NCBI RefSeq assembly: GCF_009496285.1
Contig: NZ_WIJK01000024.1
Location: 1-35,064, forward strand
DNA from: Streptococcus mitis
GTDB taxonomy: Bacteria > Bacillota > Bacilli > Lactobacillales > Streptococcaceae
Direction: 5' to 3'
Length of the DNA: 35,064 nucleotides
In this document: in pieces, positions 5,727 to 13,979 of the stretch
Numbering within the stretch: position 1 is the first letter of the stretch
How the letters are laid out: the number at the start of each line of letters is the position of its first letter
The notes under the pieces: model-generated
The model's database searches: none
The model's input: the letters and a program-made list of their open reading frames with translations, nothing else
What the model was told of the DNA's origin: nothing
Made by a program: the position numbers and the translations under genes

Positions 5727-7010
5727 ATGAAACAGGAATCATCTGTTGATTTGTTACTTGACGTTGACCAACGTCCTTCGGCTGGAAAAGGAATCCTTCT
5801 CAGCTTCCAGCACGTGTTTGCCATGTTTGGTGCAACCATCTTGGTACCTTTGATCTTGGGAATGCCTGTATCGGTTGCCCTTTTTGCATCAGGTGTAGGA
5901 ACACTCATTTACATGATCTGTACTGGCTTTAAAGTTCCAGTTTATCTGGGTTCTTCTTTTGCCTTTATCACAGCTATGTCACTTGCCATGAAAGAAATGG
6001 GTGGCGATGTATCTGCTGCTCAGACAGGGGTTATCCTGACTGGTTTTGTTTATGTCCTTGTTGCTGCAAGTGTTCGATTTGCAGGTACAAAATGGATCGA
6101 CAAACTCTTACCTCCAATCATTATCGGACCTATGATTATCGTAATCGGTCTAGGTCTTGCAGGTTCAGCTGTAACAAATGCTGGTCTTGTTGCTGATGGC
6201 AACTGGAAAAATGCTCTTGTAGCTGTTGTCACCTTCCTCATTGCTGCCTTTATCAATACAAAAGGAAAAGGATTCCTACGAATCATCCCATTCCTTTTTG
6301 CCATTATCGGTGGTTACCTCTTTGCTCTAGCTCTCGGCTTAGTTGATTTCACTCCTGTTCTTGAAGCTAACTGGTTTGAAATCCCTGGTTTCTACCTACC
6401 ATTCAATACGGGTGGTGCCTTCAAACAATACGACCTTTACTTCGGTCCTGAAACAATTGCCATCCTACCAATCGCAATCGTAACGATTTCTGAACATATC
6501 GGAGACCATACCGTTTTAGGTCAGATCTGTGGACGCCAATTCTTGAAAGAACCTGGTCTACACCGTACTCTTCTTGGTGATGGTATCGCAACATCTGTTT
6601 CTGCCTTCCTTGGTGGACCAGCAAATACAACCTACGGTGAAAATACAGGGGTTATCGGAATGACTCGTATCGCTTCTGTCTCAGTTATCCGTAACGCTGC
6701 CTTTATCGCAATTGCCCTTAGCTTCCTTGGTAAATTTACTGCATTGATTTCAACAATTCCAAACGCTGTACTCGGTGGTATGTCTATCCTTCTATACGGG
6801 GTTATCGCAAGTAACGGTTTGAAAGTCTTGATCAAAGAACGTGTTGACTTTAGCCAAATGCGCAACCTTATCATCGCAAGTGCCATGTTGGTGCTTGGAC
6901 TTGGTGGTGCTATCCTTAAACTTGGACCAGTTACCCTTTCAGGTACTGCCCTATCAGCTATGACAGGTATCATCCTAAACTTGATCTTGCCATACGAAAA
7001 CAAAGACTAA
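5727..7010 (+). CDS. pyrP: Uracil permease (UraA/PyrP, NCS2 family)
   Basis: A 427-residue uracil:proton symporter of the nucleobase-ascorbate (NCS2) family with about 14 membrane segments. LSFQHVFAMFGATILVPLILG near the N-terminus and AIVTISEHIGDH in the middle are hallmark stretches of UraA-type uracil transporters; the Glu of SEHIGDH contacts uracil in the E. coli protein. GGPANTTYGENTGVIGMTR follows in the second inverted repeat. The start is the ATG at 5727, 5 nt after GTGAGG; an upstream in-frame ATG at 5691 lies inside the terminator stem. The PyrR attenuator in its leader supports pyrimidine, not xanthine, specificity. It is monocistronic, closed by a strong terminator at 7028. Confidence 0.95.
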   Translation: MKQESSVDLLLDVDQRPSAGKGILLSFQHVFAMFGATILVPLILGMPVSVALFASGVGTLIYMICTGFKVPVYLGSSFAFITAMSLAMKEMGGDVSAAQTGVILTGFVYVLVAASVRFAGTKWIDKLLPPIIIGPMIIVIGLGLAGSAVTNAGLVADGNWKNALVAVVTFLIAAFINTKGKGFLRIIPFLFAIIGGYLFALALGLVDFTPVLEANWFEIPGFYLPFNTGGAFKQYDLYFGPETIAILPIAIVTISEHIGDHTVLGQICGRQFLKEPGLHRTLLGDGIATSVSAFLGGPANTTYGENTGVIGMTRIASVSVIRNAAFIAIALSFLGKFTALISTIPNAVLGGMSILLYGVIASNGLKVLIKERVDFSQMRNLIIASAMLVLGLGGAILKLGPVTLSGTALSAMTGIILNLILPYENKD

Positions 7011-7027
7011 TCCATATAGAATCAACA

Positions 7028-7062
7028 AGAGGTCGGGACCAAAAATTCCGACCTCTATTTTT
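7028..7062. terminator. Strong intrinsic terminator after pyrP
   Basis: AGAGGTCGG (7028-7036) pairs with CCGACCTCT (7048-7056) and is followed by ATTTTTATT on the plus strand. It also forms on the minus strand (TTGTT follows) and may end the convergent CPBP transcript. Confidence 0.9.
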
Positions 7063-7121
7063 ATTCACAAGAAGATTTTGATACAGTGACTCATTGGACT
7101 GTTGTCAAAAAGTTTGATTTC

Positions 7122-7880
7122 TTAATTTCCCCAAGTAATCAAGAGATACAAGAGACTAGAGCCAAACATATCAGCAAGAGCATGCATGAGAAAGAATGGA
7201 AGTAAATTCTTGACTACATACTTGTACAAGAAATAATAAAAGAGACCGTAAACAAGCCCAATCACCAAGGCCCAAAGCAATCCTTGATAGGTATGGAAAG
7301 AAATCCGTATAATTACCGAGTAGACTAGAGCTAACCACTTGTGCTTTTCTTTTACTGAAGACAGTAAGCCTAGGAAGAAAAATTCTTCATAAAAACCATT
7401 TAGAAGAGCATAACCAATGGCCATTGGTGTTAAAGCCATGAATTTTCGAATGATTTCCATGGGGTCTATAAAAGGGATCAACTGAGGATTAAAATAATTA
7501 TACTCACCACTAAGGGTTGTAATGATATCACCAAAGATACCAACTACAGCAAAGATAAGGGGAACCCAAATTAAAACAGACCAGCTCCAACGTATAGGAA
7601 GCTGTTTAAAATCATAATTTCGAATCACAAGATAAAGGAAGGTAATCCCTAACATCATCAATTGAAAATTGAAATTACTAGAATAAGCTGCTCCATCACT
7701 TGCTACATTTGTCGTAGTTCCTGCCACGCTAGTAAGAGTTGAGGGCAATAAACTTTCCATAAATTGCTGGGTAGAACGAATGATAAACTCTCCAAACATT
7801 AAAACAGTGATGATGAGGATATCGAACCATTTTAAGTATCTTAAAGGTTTTGATGGATGAATACTTTGTAGCAAATTCAT
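7122..7880 (-). CDS. CPBP-family membrane protein with altered active-site motif
   Basis: A 252-residue multi-pass membrane protein, recognised as CPBP (Abi) family by YEEFFFLGLL (Glu165, Glu166), ISFH (His196) and FFLMHALAD (His233). The usual first motif is EExxxR; here the Arg position is Leu170, so proteolytic activity is uncertain although the Glu and His positions are kept. An extracytoplasmic Ser/Thr/Ala-rich loop lies at about 45-70. The start is the ATG at 7878-7880 behind a strong AAAGGAGGAAAT site. It stands alone, convergent with pyrP. Its role may be in immunity to peptides or in envelope protein processing; the substrate is unknown. Confidence 0.85.
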   Translation of the reverse strand: MNLLQSIHPSKPLRYLKWFDILIITVLMFGEFIIRSTQQFMESLLPSTLTSVAGTTTNVASDGAAYSSNFNFQLMMLGITFLYLVIRNYDFKQLPIRWSWSVLIWVPLIFAVVGIFGDIITTLSGEYNYFNPQLIPFIDPMEIIRKFMALTPMAIGYALLNGFYEEFFFLGLLSSVKEKHKWLALVYSVIIRISFHTYQGLLWALVIGLVYGLFYYFLYKYVVKNLLPFFLMHALADMFGSSLLYLLITWGN

Positions 7881-7962
7881 ATTTCCTCCTTTCTCTTTAA
7901 ATGTAGGGATTGATTATAAACATTCATTCTTAAAGTTATATGAACCAACTTGCTGGAAAATT

Positions 7963-7986
7963 AAAAAACAGCCTTATCAAAGACTG
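7963..7986 (-). terminator. Intrinsic terminator after the EamA gene
   Basis: On the minus strand CAGTCTT (7986-7980) pairs with AAGGCTG (7975-7969), one G-U pair, around TGAT, followed by TTTTTT (7968-7963). It closes the cppA-hydrolase-EamA operon 11 nt after its last stop codon. Confidence 0.75.
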
Positions 7987-7996
7987 GTTTAATCCA

Positions 7997-8908
7997 TTAA
8001 ACGGAATGATGTTTCTTTTCAAGCATTAAATCCTTCAATGAAATGATAGTCACAGCTAGTAAAATCATTGCCATACCAAGAAAATCTACAAGATAAAAGA
8101 TATCCCCCATAATCATGAAGGCAAAAAATACTGCCGAGATAGGCTCAATCGAAGCCAAAAGGCTCGACTTGACTGGTCCTATCATACTAGCTCCCTTGAG
8201 GAAGGCTGTATAGGCAAAGACCGTTCCAATCAGAATGATGCCGGCAAAAGCTAGAATGGTATCAAAAGATAAGGGAATGCTAGCCCCGATAAGCCCTGTA
8301 AAAGGCACTGCTAGTATACCAGAGATGATCATTCCAACACCAATAACCAAAATGCTCCCCCATTTTTGAATCAATTTTATGGGTAAAATGATATAAAGAG
8401 CATAGGTTAGGGCCGAGAACAAACCCCAAAATAGACCAGCTGGAGTCATCGAGAGTTGATCCAATTGCCCATGTGTTGCAATAAGAAAGGTCCCACCTAT
8501 AGCTAAAAACATAGAGATGATTTCTGAAAGCGTCGGAGCCACCTTATCCTTGATACAAGTGTAAGCAAGGATTCCAACTGGACAGACATACTGAAGTACT
8601 GTCGCTGTCCCAGCATTTGTCTCCTGAATAGCTGATAGATAAGCTAATTGATTTAGAAAAAGACCAAATAAAGAAAATAGCAAGAGAGAAAACAGGCTTG
8701 ATTTATCCTTCAGAAAAGCCATAAATTTATCCCTTGATTTAGTATAGGCCAGAAGAACCAAGAGTAATCCAGCGATTATCAAACGGATATTGGTCAGAAC
8801 GAGAGCTGAAATCCCGTGAACCATCAAGTACTGACCACTGGTTCCCGATAAGCCCCAGGCAATACCTGCAATGACTGTATAAAGAGTTCCTTTTAAAGCT
8901 TTTGACAT
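7997..8908 (-). CDS. EamA-family (drug/metabolite superfamily) transporter
   Basis: A 303-residue membrane protein with about ten transmembrane helices arranged as two EamA repeats (about residues 6-138 and 150-290); the first begins GTLYTVIAGIAWGLSGTSGQ and the second contains LFWGLFSALTYALYIILP. Family members export amino acids or other small metabolites, or import some; the substrate here cannot be read from sequence. The start is the ATG at 8906-8908 behind GGGAGGAAGT. It lies 9 nt after the serine hydrolase and is the last gene of the operon. It ends in a short Lys/His-rich cytoplasmic tail. Confidence 0.9.
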   Translation of the reverse strand: MSKALKGTLYTVIAGIAWGLSGTSGQYLMVHGISALVLTNIRLIIAGLLLVLLAYTKSRDKFMAFLKDKSSLFSLLLFSLFGLFLNQLAYLSAIQETNAGTATVLQYVCPVGILAYTCIKDKVAPTLSEIISMFLAIGGTFLIATHGQLDQLSMTPAGLFWGLFSALTYALYIILPIKLIQKWGSILVIGVGMIISGILAVPFTGLIGASIPLSFDTILAFAGIILIGTVFAYTAFLKGASMIGPVKSSLLASIEPISAVFFAFMIMGDIFYLVDFLGMAMILLAVTIISLKDLMLEKKHHSV

Positions 8909-8917
8909 ACTTCCTCC

Positions 8918-9850
8918 CTAGTCTGCCTCTCGAATCAAGTCCATAACCTGATTACGGTCCAATATCCACTGGGCACGCTCATCTTTTTCATAGGTTCTGT
9001 TAGATAAAAAGATTACCGCCTCTTGTTTCTTACGATTCCACATGATAAAGGTCCCAGTATAGCCTGTATGGTCCAGCCAATCACCTTCAAGATTCCAGGC
9101 CAATGAGCGTTCTTTATCACTCAGATCCGAAAAATTCTGACTTAAGTCTGCAGCAAAATCATCCTGCAAATAATGCTCCAGAAAAATCTTTAAATCCTTG
9201 ACAGTTGAAAATAAACCTGCACTACCTGCGTGTTTCCCAAGCAAACGAGCCTTGGGATCATGGACCACTCCTGCTTTCTGTCCACGGACCGTTGGAACAG
9301 CACGGCTAACTGGACCAAACTGAGTTTCCTTCATTCCCCAAGGATCCAAAACTTGCTCTTGTAAAATCTGATCCAAGTCCTTTTCAAAATAGTTTTCCAA
9401 GAGAAAACCTAGCAAGAGAAAGTGCACATCCGAATAAAGAAAGGCTCTCTTCTCTCGTCTATTAAGATGAAACATGGCGTTCCTCAACTGGTCTGCTGAG
9501 AGCTGATCCCTATTGGGGATATAGGGGTCCAATTCTGTCGCATGCGTTAGGAGTTGACGAACAGTGATGTCTGGATAATCTACTTCTGGAAGATAGTCTC
9601 TTATGGAGTTATCAAGCTCAATCTTACCTTCTTTCCACAAGAAGGTTAAGACCGTTCCTACTCCAACAACCTTGCTGACACTTGCCAAATCATAGACCAA
9701 GCCCTCACGCGTCTGCTCACCAATTTCTGGATTTGCTTCTCCTAGATACCAGTCAGACCAAACGCCATCCTGATAATATGCAAAAGAGGCACCAGGATAA
9801 ATCCCCGCCTCAATTTGTTGCTTTATTTTTTGAATGATTTTTTGTTTCAT
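8918..9850 (-). CDS. Serine hydrolase, class C beta-lactamase/esterase-like family
   Basis: A 310-residue protein of the Pfam Beta-lactamase (S12-like) family. The nucleophile motif SVSK lies at 57-60 (in YDLASVSKVVGVGT), a Tyr motif YSDVHFLLLG near 140 stands for the YxN site, and HTGYTGT near 266 takes the place of the KTG box. There is no signal peptide, so it is probably cytoplasmic. It is more likely an esterase or peptide hydrolase than a true beta-lactamase. Its ATG overlaps the cppA stop codon (ATGA, 9847-9850), so the two are translationally coupled. Confidence 0.88.
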   Translation of the reverse strand: MKQKIIQKIKQQIEAGIYPGASFAYYQDGVWSDWYLGEANPEIGEQTREGLVYDLASVSKVVGVGTVLTFLWKEGKIELDNSIRDYLPEVDYPDITVRQLLTHATELDPYIPNRDQLSADQLRNAMFHLNRREKRAFLYSDVHFLLLGFLLENYFEKDLDQILQEQVLDPWGMKETQFGPVSRAVPTVRGQKAGVVHDPKARLLGKHAGSAGLFSTVKDLKIFLEHYLQDDFAADLSQNFSDLSDKERSLAWNLEGDWLDHTGYTGTFIMWNRKKQEAVIFLSNRTYEKDERAQWILDRNQVMDLIREAD

Positions 9851-10572
9851 ACTGCTTCAAACCACAATTCAATATTGTTGGTATCCTTAGTGAGGAAAAA
9901 CTTCTCTGATTTTGGAATAAAGTAACCGGCTTCTTCAAATCTCTGACGCAATACAGGCAAATCTAAATTCTCTACTTGAAATTTTAACATGGACAAGTCC
10001 CAAGTTATATTATTTTCAACCAATAAATCGCTCCCTTGAGCTTGATTAAAAGCTAGTCGGTTTTCGACTTCTTCTTTTTCAAGCAGGCTTGATGTCTCAT
10101 CTGGCAAGTTAATTTCCACCGAGATTTCAAAGGCTGTCAAATATCTCAGTTTCTCATCTATTGAAAAAGTGACTTCTTCCTCAACTTTTTTCAAATCTTT
10201 GATATTATCTTCAGCATGAATAAGAATACAATCCCCTTCTGGAGAAAGAAGCTCAAAAGCATATCCCTTAGCTCCCTTATAGAGTTGAGGGATTTCTTCC
10301 ATTCTAGCTAGTAAGGCTTCAATCTCAGATGGCTTCTCTACCTTTACAAGTAATCTAGCTAATTTTTTAATCCCTTCAACCTTACGGCTCCTCATACTTG
10401 GTGACTCTTCTAAAACTAACTTTTCAATGCCTGACTGGTCTCCTAGTGATAAGAAGGCTGACTCTTCAAGCAAAGGTTTCATCCCCAAAGTCTCAATATA
10501 AAATGATTCATTTAGATTTCTATTATTTACCTTTAGCGTCGGGATCATACGCTTTATTTGATTTACAATCAT
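9847..10572 (-). CDS. cppA: CppA family protein
   Basis: A 241-residue protein matching streptococcal CppA, described in pneumococcus as a C3-degrading protein. The sequence has two glyoxalase/VOC-like halves: an N-terminal one beginning MIVNQIKRMIPTLKVNNR, with NESFYIETLGMKPLLEES, and a C-terminal one (CppA_C). There is no signal peptide or cell-wall anchor, so the reported extracellular role is not explained by the sequence. The start is the ATG at 10570-10572 behind GGAGGAATTT; the in-frame TTG 15 nt upstream is inside the ribosome site. It is the first gene of the operon with the hydrolase and EamA transporter. Confidence 0.85.
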   Translation of the reverse strand: MIVNQIKRMIPTLKVNNRNLNESFYIETLGMKPLLEESAFLSLGDQSGIEKLVLEESPSMRSRKVEGIKKLARLLVKVEKPSEIEALLARMEEIPQLYKGAKGYAFELLSPEGDCILIHAEDNIKDLKKVEEEVTFSIDEKLRYLTAFEISVEINLPDETSSLLEKEEVENRLAFNQAQGSDLLVENNITWDLSMLKFQVENLDLPVLRQRFEEAGYFIPKSEKFFLTKDTNNIELWFEAV

Positions 10573-10669
10573 AAATTCCTCCAACACTTTTTATTTTAAA
10601 GGATTTTATCTTTTTTTACAAGTTATTCAATAAAAAACTTTAACTATATTAACTCCTTAAATAAATCAA

Positions 10670-10691
10670 CCCCTTCTGCTAATAGAAGGGG
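10670..10691. terminator. Terminator-like hairpin between cppA and the EEP gene
   Basis: CCCCTTCT (10670-10677) pairs perfectly with AGAAGGGG (10684-10691) around GCTAAT. It lies 30 nt past the end of the minus-strand EEP gene. The T-richness after the stem is modest in both directions. Confidence 0.6.
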
Positions 10692-10721
10692 GACTGGTTT
10701 GTTTTTACTAAAATACCTTAT

Positions 10722-11540
10722 TTAGTCTTTCCAAGCTAATTCTGCTTGGAGACCATAATGGTCGCTCACCTGTGGGCTGTTTTTACCATCAAAGACCACG
10801 TGAAGGTTTTCTACCTGCATATCCTTTGTCGTAAAGATATAATCGATTCGAAGAGGTTCGCTGTTTCCCTTCCAACCATCAATTTCAGGTGGAACGGTGT
10901 AGCTACCACTTCTTTCTTTTGCAGCTTCAAATGCATCTTGTAAGTTTAGTGGACTAGCTAAAATAGCTTGGTAGCCCTCTTGACCTGCAGGATTATTAAA
11001 ATCACCTGCTAGCAAGAGTGGCTTATTCAATTCTTTCAGAACTGCTTCAAAGCGCGCCCATTCCTCTTGAAAGCCTTTATCCCACCAAGAGAGATGGACA
11101 CTGGCAACTGCAAGTTCTTTACCTTCAACTACTGTCTCTGCTAGAGCAACACGACGAGTGTGGTAATCTGTCGGATCATCGACATCTGAAACCAAAATTT
11201 CACGAGCTTCAATTGGTGTTTTAGATAGGATTGCCACACCCTCATGATAGCGATCATAACCGATATGGTTGTAGGCCCAAGTCCAATAATAGTTTTGACC
11301 TTGCTCAGCCAACTTCTCTACCAAAAGTCGCACATAGTGGTCTTGATGAATCGGCTCAGCCGATGGTAATGGCTGATAAAGTGCACCAGCTTCTACTTGC
11401 GCTGAGGTGATTTCCTGGTTGATTTCCTGAAAACAAATCAAATCATAACTGTTTTTAAGTATATCTTGAAGTAAAAGTTGGAACTTTTGTTCAGGATCTT
11501 TTTCCATCCAACTATGGGTATTGAGTGTTAAAAACTTCAT
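10722..11540 (-). CDS. Endonuclease/exonuclease/phosphatase (EEP) family hydrolase
   Basis: A 272-residue EEP-fold, metal-dependent phosphodiesterase. Catalytic landmarks in order: LTLNTHSW (Asn7), FQEINQ (Glu39), a central SVHLSWWDKG, GDFNNPAGQEGY (Asp and Asn of the GDFN motif), RIDYIFTT and the terminal VSDHYGLQ (Asp-His pair). The family includes nucleases, sphingomyelinases and phosphatases; the bond cleaved cannot be predicted. No signal peptide is present, so action in the cytoplasm is likely. The start is the ATG at 11538-11540, with GGAG upstream overlapping the end of the ptsG terminator region. It may be co-transcribed with ptsG by read-through. Confidence 0.9.
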   Translation of the reverse strand: MKFLTLNTHSWMEKDPEQKFQLLLQDILKNSYDLICFQEINQEITSAQVEAGALYQPLPSAEPIHQDHYVRLLVEKLAEQGQNYYWTWAYNHIGYDRYHEGVAILSKTPIEAREILVSDVDDPTDYHTRRVALAETVVEGKELAVASVHLSWWDKGFQEEWARFEAVLKELNKPLLLAGDFNNPAGQEGYQAILASPLNLQDAFEAAKERSGSYTVPPEIDGWKGNSEPLRIDYIFTTKDMQVENLHVVFDGKNSPQVSDHYGLQAELAWKD

Positions 11541-11559
11541 GCTTTTCTCCTATAAACAA

Positions 11560-11584
11560 GAGGTTGGAAACAGCTTCCAACCTC
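11560..11584. terminator. Hairpin between ptsG and the EEP gene
   Basis: GAGGTTGGAA (11560-11569) pairs with TTCCAACCTC (11575-11584) around a 5-nt loop. On the minus strand it follows the ptsG stop by 7 nt and is followed by TTGTTTAT. It probably gives partial termination before the EEP gene. Confidence 0.75.
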
Positions 11585-11591
11585 CTAAATA

Positions 11592-13778
11592 TTACAATTC
11601 TACTTTTGCAACTGCTGTTTTAGCAGCAAGAGAACCTGTTTGTTCTAATTTAACTGATTTGATCGCATCACCATTTGTGAAGACAACTACTGTTGAAGTT
11701 TCACGTCCTGCTGCACGGATAGCATCCAAGTCAGCTGTGACAAGAAGATCACCTGCCGCAACTTTTTGTCCTTCAGCAACATGAACTGTAAATGGTTTTC
11801 CTTCAAGACTTACTGTGTCCAAACCAATGTGAACAAGTACTTCAAGGCCTGCTTCAGTCACAAGACCAAGAGCGTGTTTAGTTGGGAAGATACTTGATAC
11901 AGTACCTGATACTGGAGATACAATGTTTCCGTTTGCTGGTTCCACCGCAAATCCATCACCCATCATTTTTTGAGCAAATACTGGGTCTTTTACTTGTTCC
12001 AAGGCAACCACTTGACCGTCAGCAACTGAATAAACTTCTTCAGTTACACCTTTATATACAACAGCATTTTTAGAAGATGATGCTATTTGACTTGGAAGAG
12101 TTTCAGGAATCACTTCACCTGAGTCAAGAAGGTCTTGGATATCTGATTTCAAAACGTCAGCTTTAGGTCCGTAGATAGCTTGGACACCTTGTCCTTTCAT
12201 GACAAGTCCCATAGCTCCTTCAGCTTTCCATTGTTCCTCTGTTCCAACTTTTCCAGCGTCTTTTACAGTAACACGAAGGCGAGTCATACATGCGTCCACA
12301 TCAACGATGTTAGCACGTCCACCAAGAAGGTTAATGATGTTAACAGCTTGAGAAGCTTCTGCAACTTTTGACTCACCAGAAGCAGCAGATTCTGATGAAC
12401 CTTCAGCAGTTTCGTAGTTTCCGTTACGTCCTGGAGTAGCATAGTTGAATTTTTGAATCATGAAGTTGGCGATGAAGTACATGATAACTGCAAATAGCGC
12501 TGTTACCCAGATAAAGTTAATAATATCCATACCAAGACCCGCATTGATCGCCATTGGTGTACGAGTCAAGAATTCGATAGAACCGAATGAGTGCATACGC
12601 AGGTTAACCACGTCAGCCATAGCAAAGGCAGCACCTTGAACTACTGAATAAACAAGATACATAGGTGTTGCAACAAACATGAACATATATTCAATTGGCT
12701 CAGTAACACCAGTCAAGAAAGTTGCAAGAGCTGTCGCAATCATCATTCCTTTGTATTGGTGTTTCTTGTCTGCTTCAACATTACGGTAAATAGCAACAGC
12801 CACACCCATCAAAATACCGAATGAACCAATCATTTGTCCAACTTTGAAACGAGCTGGATGTACTGTATCTAACAAGTGTTGGTATTGACTAGCATCAGTA
12901 CCTTTAAGGTTTACAAGGTCTGTTACCCATGCAAGCCAAAGTGGGTCTTGACCAAATACTTGAGTACCTTTAGCTGCACCAGTTAAAATGTCATAAGTAC
13001 CACCAAGAGCTGTGTAGTTCATTGGGATAGTCAACATGTGGTGAAGACCAAATGGCAAGAGCAAGCGTTCCAAAGTACCATACAAGAATGGTGCAAGGAT
13101 TGGAGCAGTTTCTTGTGAGTTGGCAATCCAGATACCGAAGTTGTTGATACCTGTCTGAATCAGTGGCCAGAAAGCTGAAAGAAGAATTGCAGCGATTGCT
13201 GAGCGAAGAATAACTACAAATGGTACAAAACGTTTCCCGTTAAAGAATGAAAGGGCATCAGGAAGTTTACGGAAGTTGTAGTATTTGTTAAAAGCAGTCG
13301 CTCCAACAAAACCTGAGATAATCCCTACAAATACCCCCATGTTAAGAGCTGGTGCCTCAAGTACGCTAATGAAGTAATCAGAAACCTTGATAGATCCACC
13401 AAAGATTGTTGAAACCATAGCGTTAGGATCCTTCAACATATCCCCTGATACACCGAAGATTGTACCAGTGATACGGTTAATAAGGATAAATGCAAGACCT
13501 GCCGCAAAAGCACCACCAGCACGTTCCTTAGCCCAGCTTCCTCCAATAGCAAGGGCAAACAAAATATGAAGGTTACCGATAACTCCCCAACCAATTTGCT
13601 CTAGTACGCCACCAGTAATAACTAGGGGAGCAAGGTTAGGGTCAATCATTGCAAGTGACTTACCGATTGAAATCATCAATCCAGCCGCCGGCATAACAGC
13701 GATAACCACCATTAGAGCCTTACCGAATTTCTGCCAAAATTCGAAAGACAAGACATTTTTGAATGTATCTTTCATCAT
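11592..13778 (-). CDS. ptsG: PTS glucose-type transporter, fused EIICBA
   Basis: A 728-residue phosphotransferase permease that imports and phosphorylates a hexose, most likely glucose. The domain order is: EIIC membrane domain (about 1-430, with WQKFGKALMVVIAVMPAAGL at the start and the loop motif TGVTEPIEYMF); a Ser/Ala/Glu linker; EIIB (about 470-550) with its phospho-Cys in DVDACMTRLRV; and EIIA (about 590-728) with the phospho-His in EVLVHIGLDTV. All three phosphotransfer residues are present. The start is the ATG at 13776-13778, 6 nt after GGAG; a second ATG follows directly. Its promoter (13844-13871) and a large palindromic operator (13803-13827) suggest carbon-source control. Sugar specificity is inferred from family resemblance. 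Confidence 0.93.
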   Translation of the reverse strand: MMKDTFKNVLSFEFWQKFGKALMVVIAVMPAAGLMISIGKSLAMIDPNLAPLVITGGVLEQIGWGVIGNLHILFALAIGGSWAKERAGGAFAAGLAFILINRITGTIFGVSGDMLKDPNAMVSTIFGGSIKVSDYFISVLEAPALNMGVFVGIISGFVGATAFNKYYNFRKLPDALSFFNGKRFVPFVVILRSAIAAILLSAFWPLIQTGINNFGIWIANSQETAPILAPFLYGTLERLLLPFGLHHMLTIPMNYTALGGTYDILTGAAKGTQVFGQDPLWLAWVTDLVNLKGTDASQYQHLLDTVHPARFKVGQMIGSFGILMGVAVAIYRNVEADKKHQYKGMMIATALATFLTGVTEPIEYMFMFVATPMYLVYSVVQGAAFAMADVVNLRMHSFGSIEFLTRTPMAINAGLGMDIINFIWVTALFAVIMYFIANFMIQKFNYATPGRNGNYETAEGSSESAASGESKVAEASQAVNIINLLGGRANIVDVDACMTRLRVTVKDAGKVGTEEQWKAEGAMGLVMKGQGVQAIYGPKADVLKSDIQDLLDSGEVIPETLPSQIASSSKNAVVYKGVTEEVYSVADGQVVALEQVKDPVFAQKMMGDGFAVEPANGNIVSPVSGTVSSIFPTKHALGLVTEAGLEVLVHIGLDTVSLEGKPFTVHVAEGQKVAAGDLLVTADLDAIRAAGRETSTVVVFTNGDAIKSVKLEQTGSLAAKTAVAKVEL

Positions 13779-13802
13779 TCAAATCTCCTTTATATTTATT
13801 CG

Positions 13803-13827
13803 GCAAACGTTTTACGAAAACGTTTGC
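13803..13827. promoter_or_regulatory. Palindromic cre-like operator downstream of the ptsG promoter
   Basis: The arms GCAAACGTTTT (13803-13813) and AAAACGTTTGC (13817-13827) are perfect complements around ACG. Each arm holds its own AAACGTTT palindrome, the core of catabolite responsive elements bound by CcpA and of other LacI-family operators. The centres of the two cores are 13 bp apart. The site lies about 10-35 nt after the predicted transcription start, where a bound repressor would act as a roadblock. Confidence 0.75.
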
Positions 13828-13843
13828 GCATGTTTATGTTTTA

Positions 13844-13871
13844 ATTTTACCACTTTTTATTTTTTTGTAAA
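13844..13871 (-). promoter_or_regulatory. Promoter of ptsG
   Basis: On the minus strand, TTTACA (13871-13866) and TAAAAT (13849-13844) are spaced by 16 bp, with TGG directly before the -10 (extended -10). The predicted transcription start is near 13837, so the leader is about 60 nt long and contains the palindromic operator. Confidence 0.7.
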
Positions 13872-13943
13872 GGCTTTTATAAAAAAATTTTGACTTTTTC
13901 TTTCGTTTCACTTTCTAGGCACGCTCTCTCTTACTGACCTTTT

Positions 13944-13972
13944 TTGAGTTTGCGGGTCTTTTCTGATATAAT
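13944..13972 (+). promoter_or_regulatory. Promoter giving a leaderless mRNA for the radical SAM gene
   Basis: TTGAGT (13944-13949), a 17-bp spacer, then TATAAT (13967-13972) preceded by TGA (extended -10). Only 7 nt separate the -10 box from the ATG at 13980, so transcription should start at or one base before the start codon. No ribosome site is present. Confidence 0.75.
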
Positions 13973-13979
13973 ATTAGCT

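Noticed and set aside
13944..13979. TTG start 36 nt upstream for the radical SAM gene
   Set aside because: This TTG is the -35 hexamer of the promoter, so it cannot be translated from that promoter.
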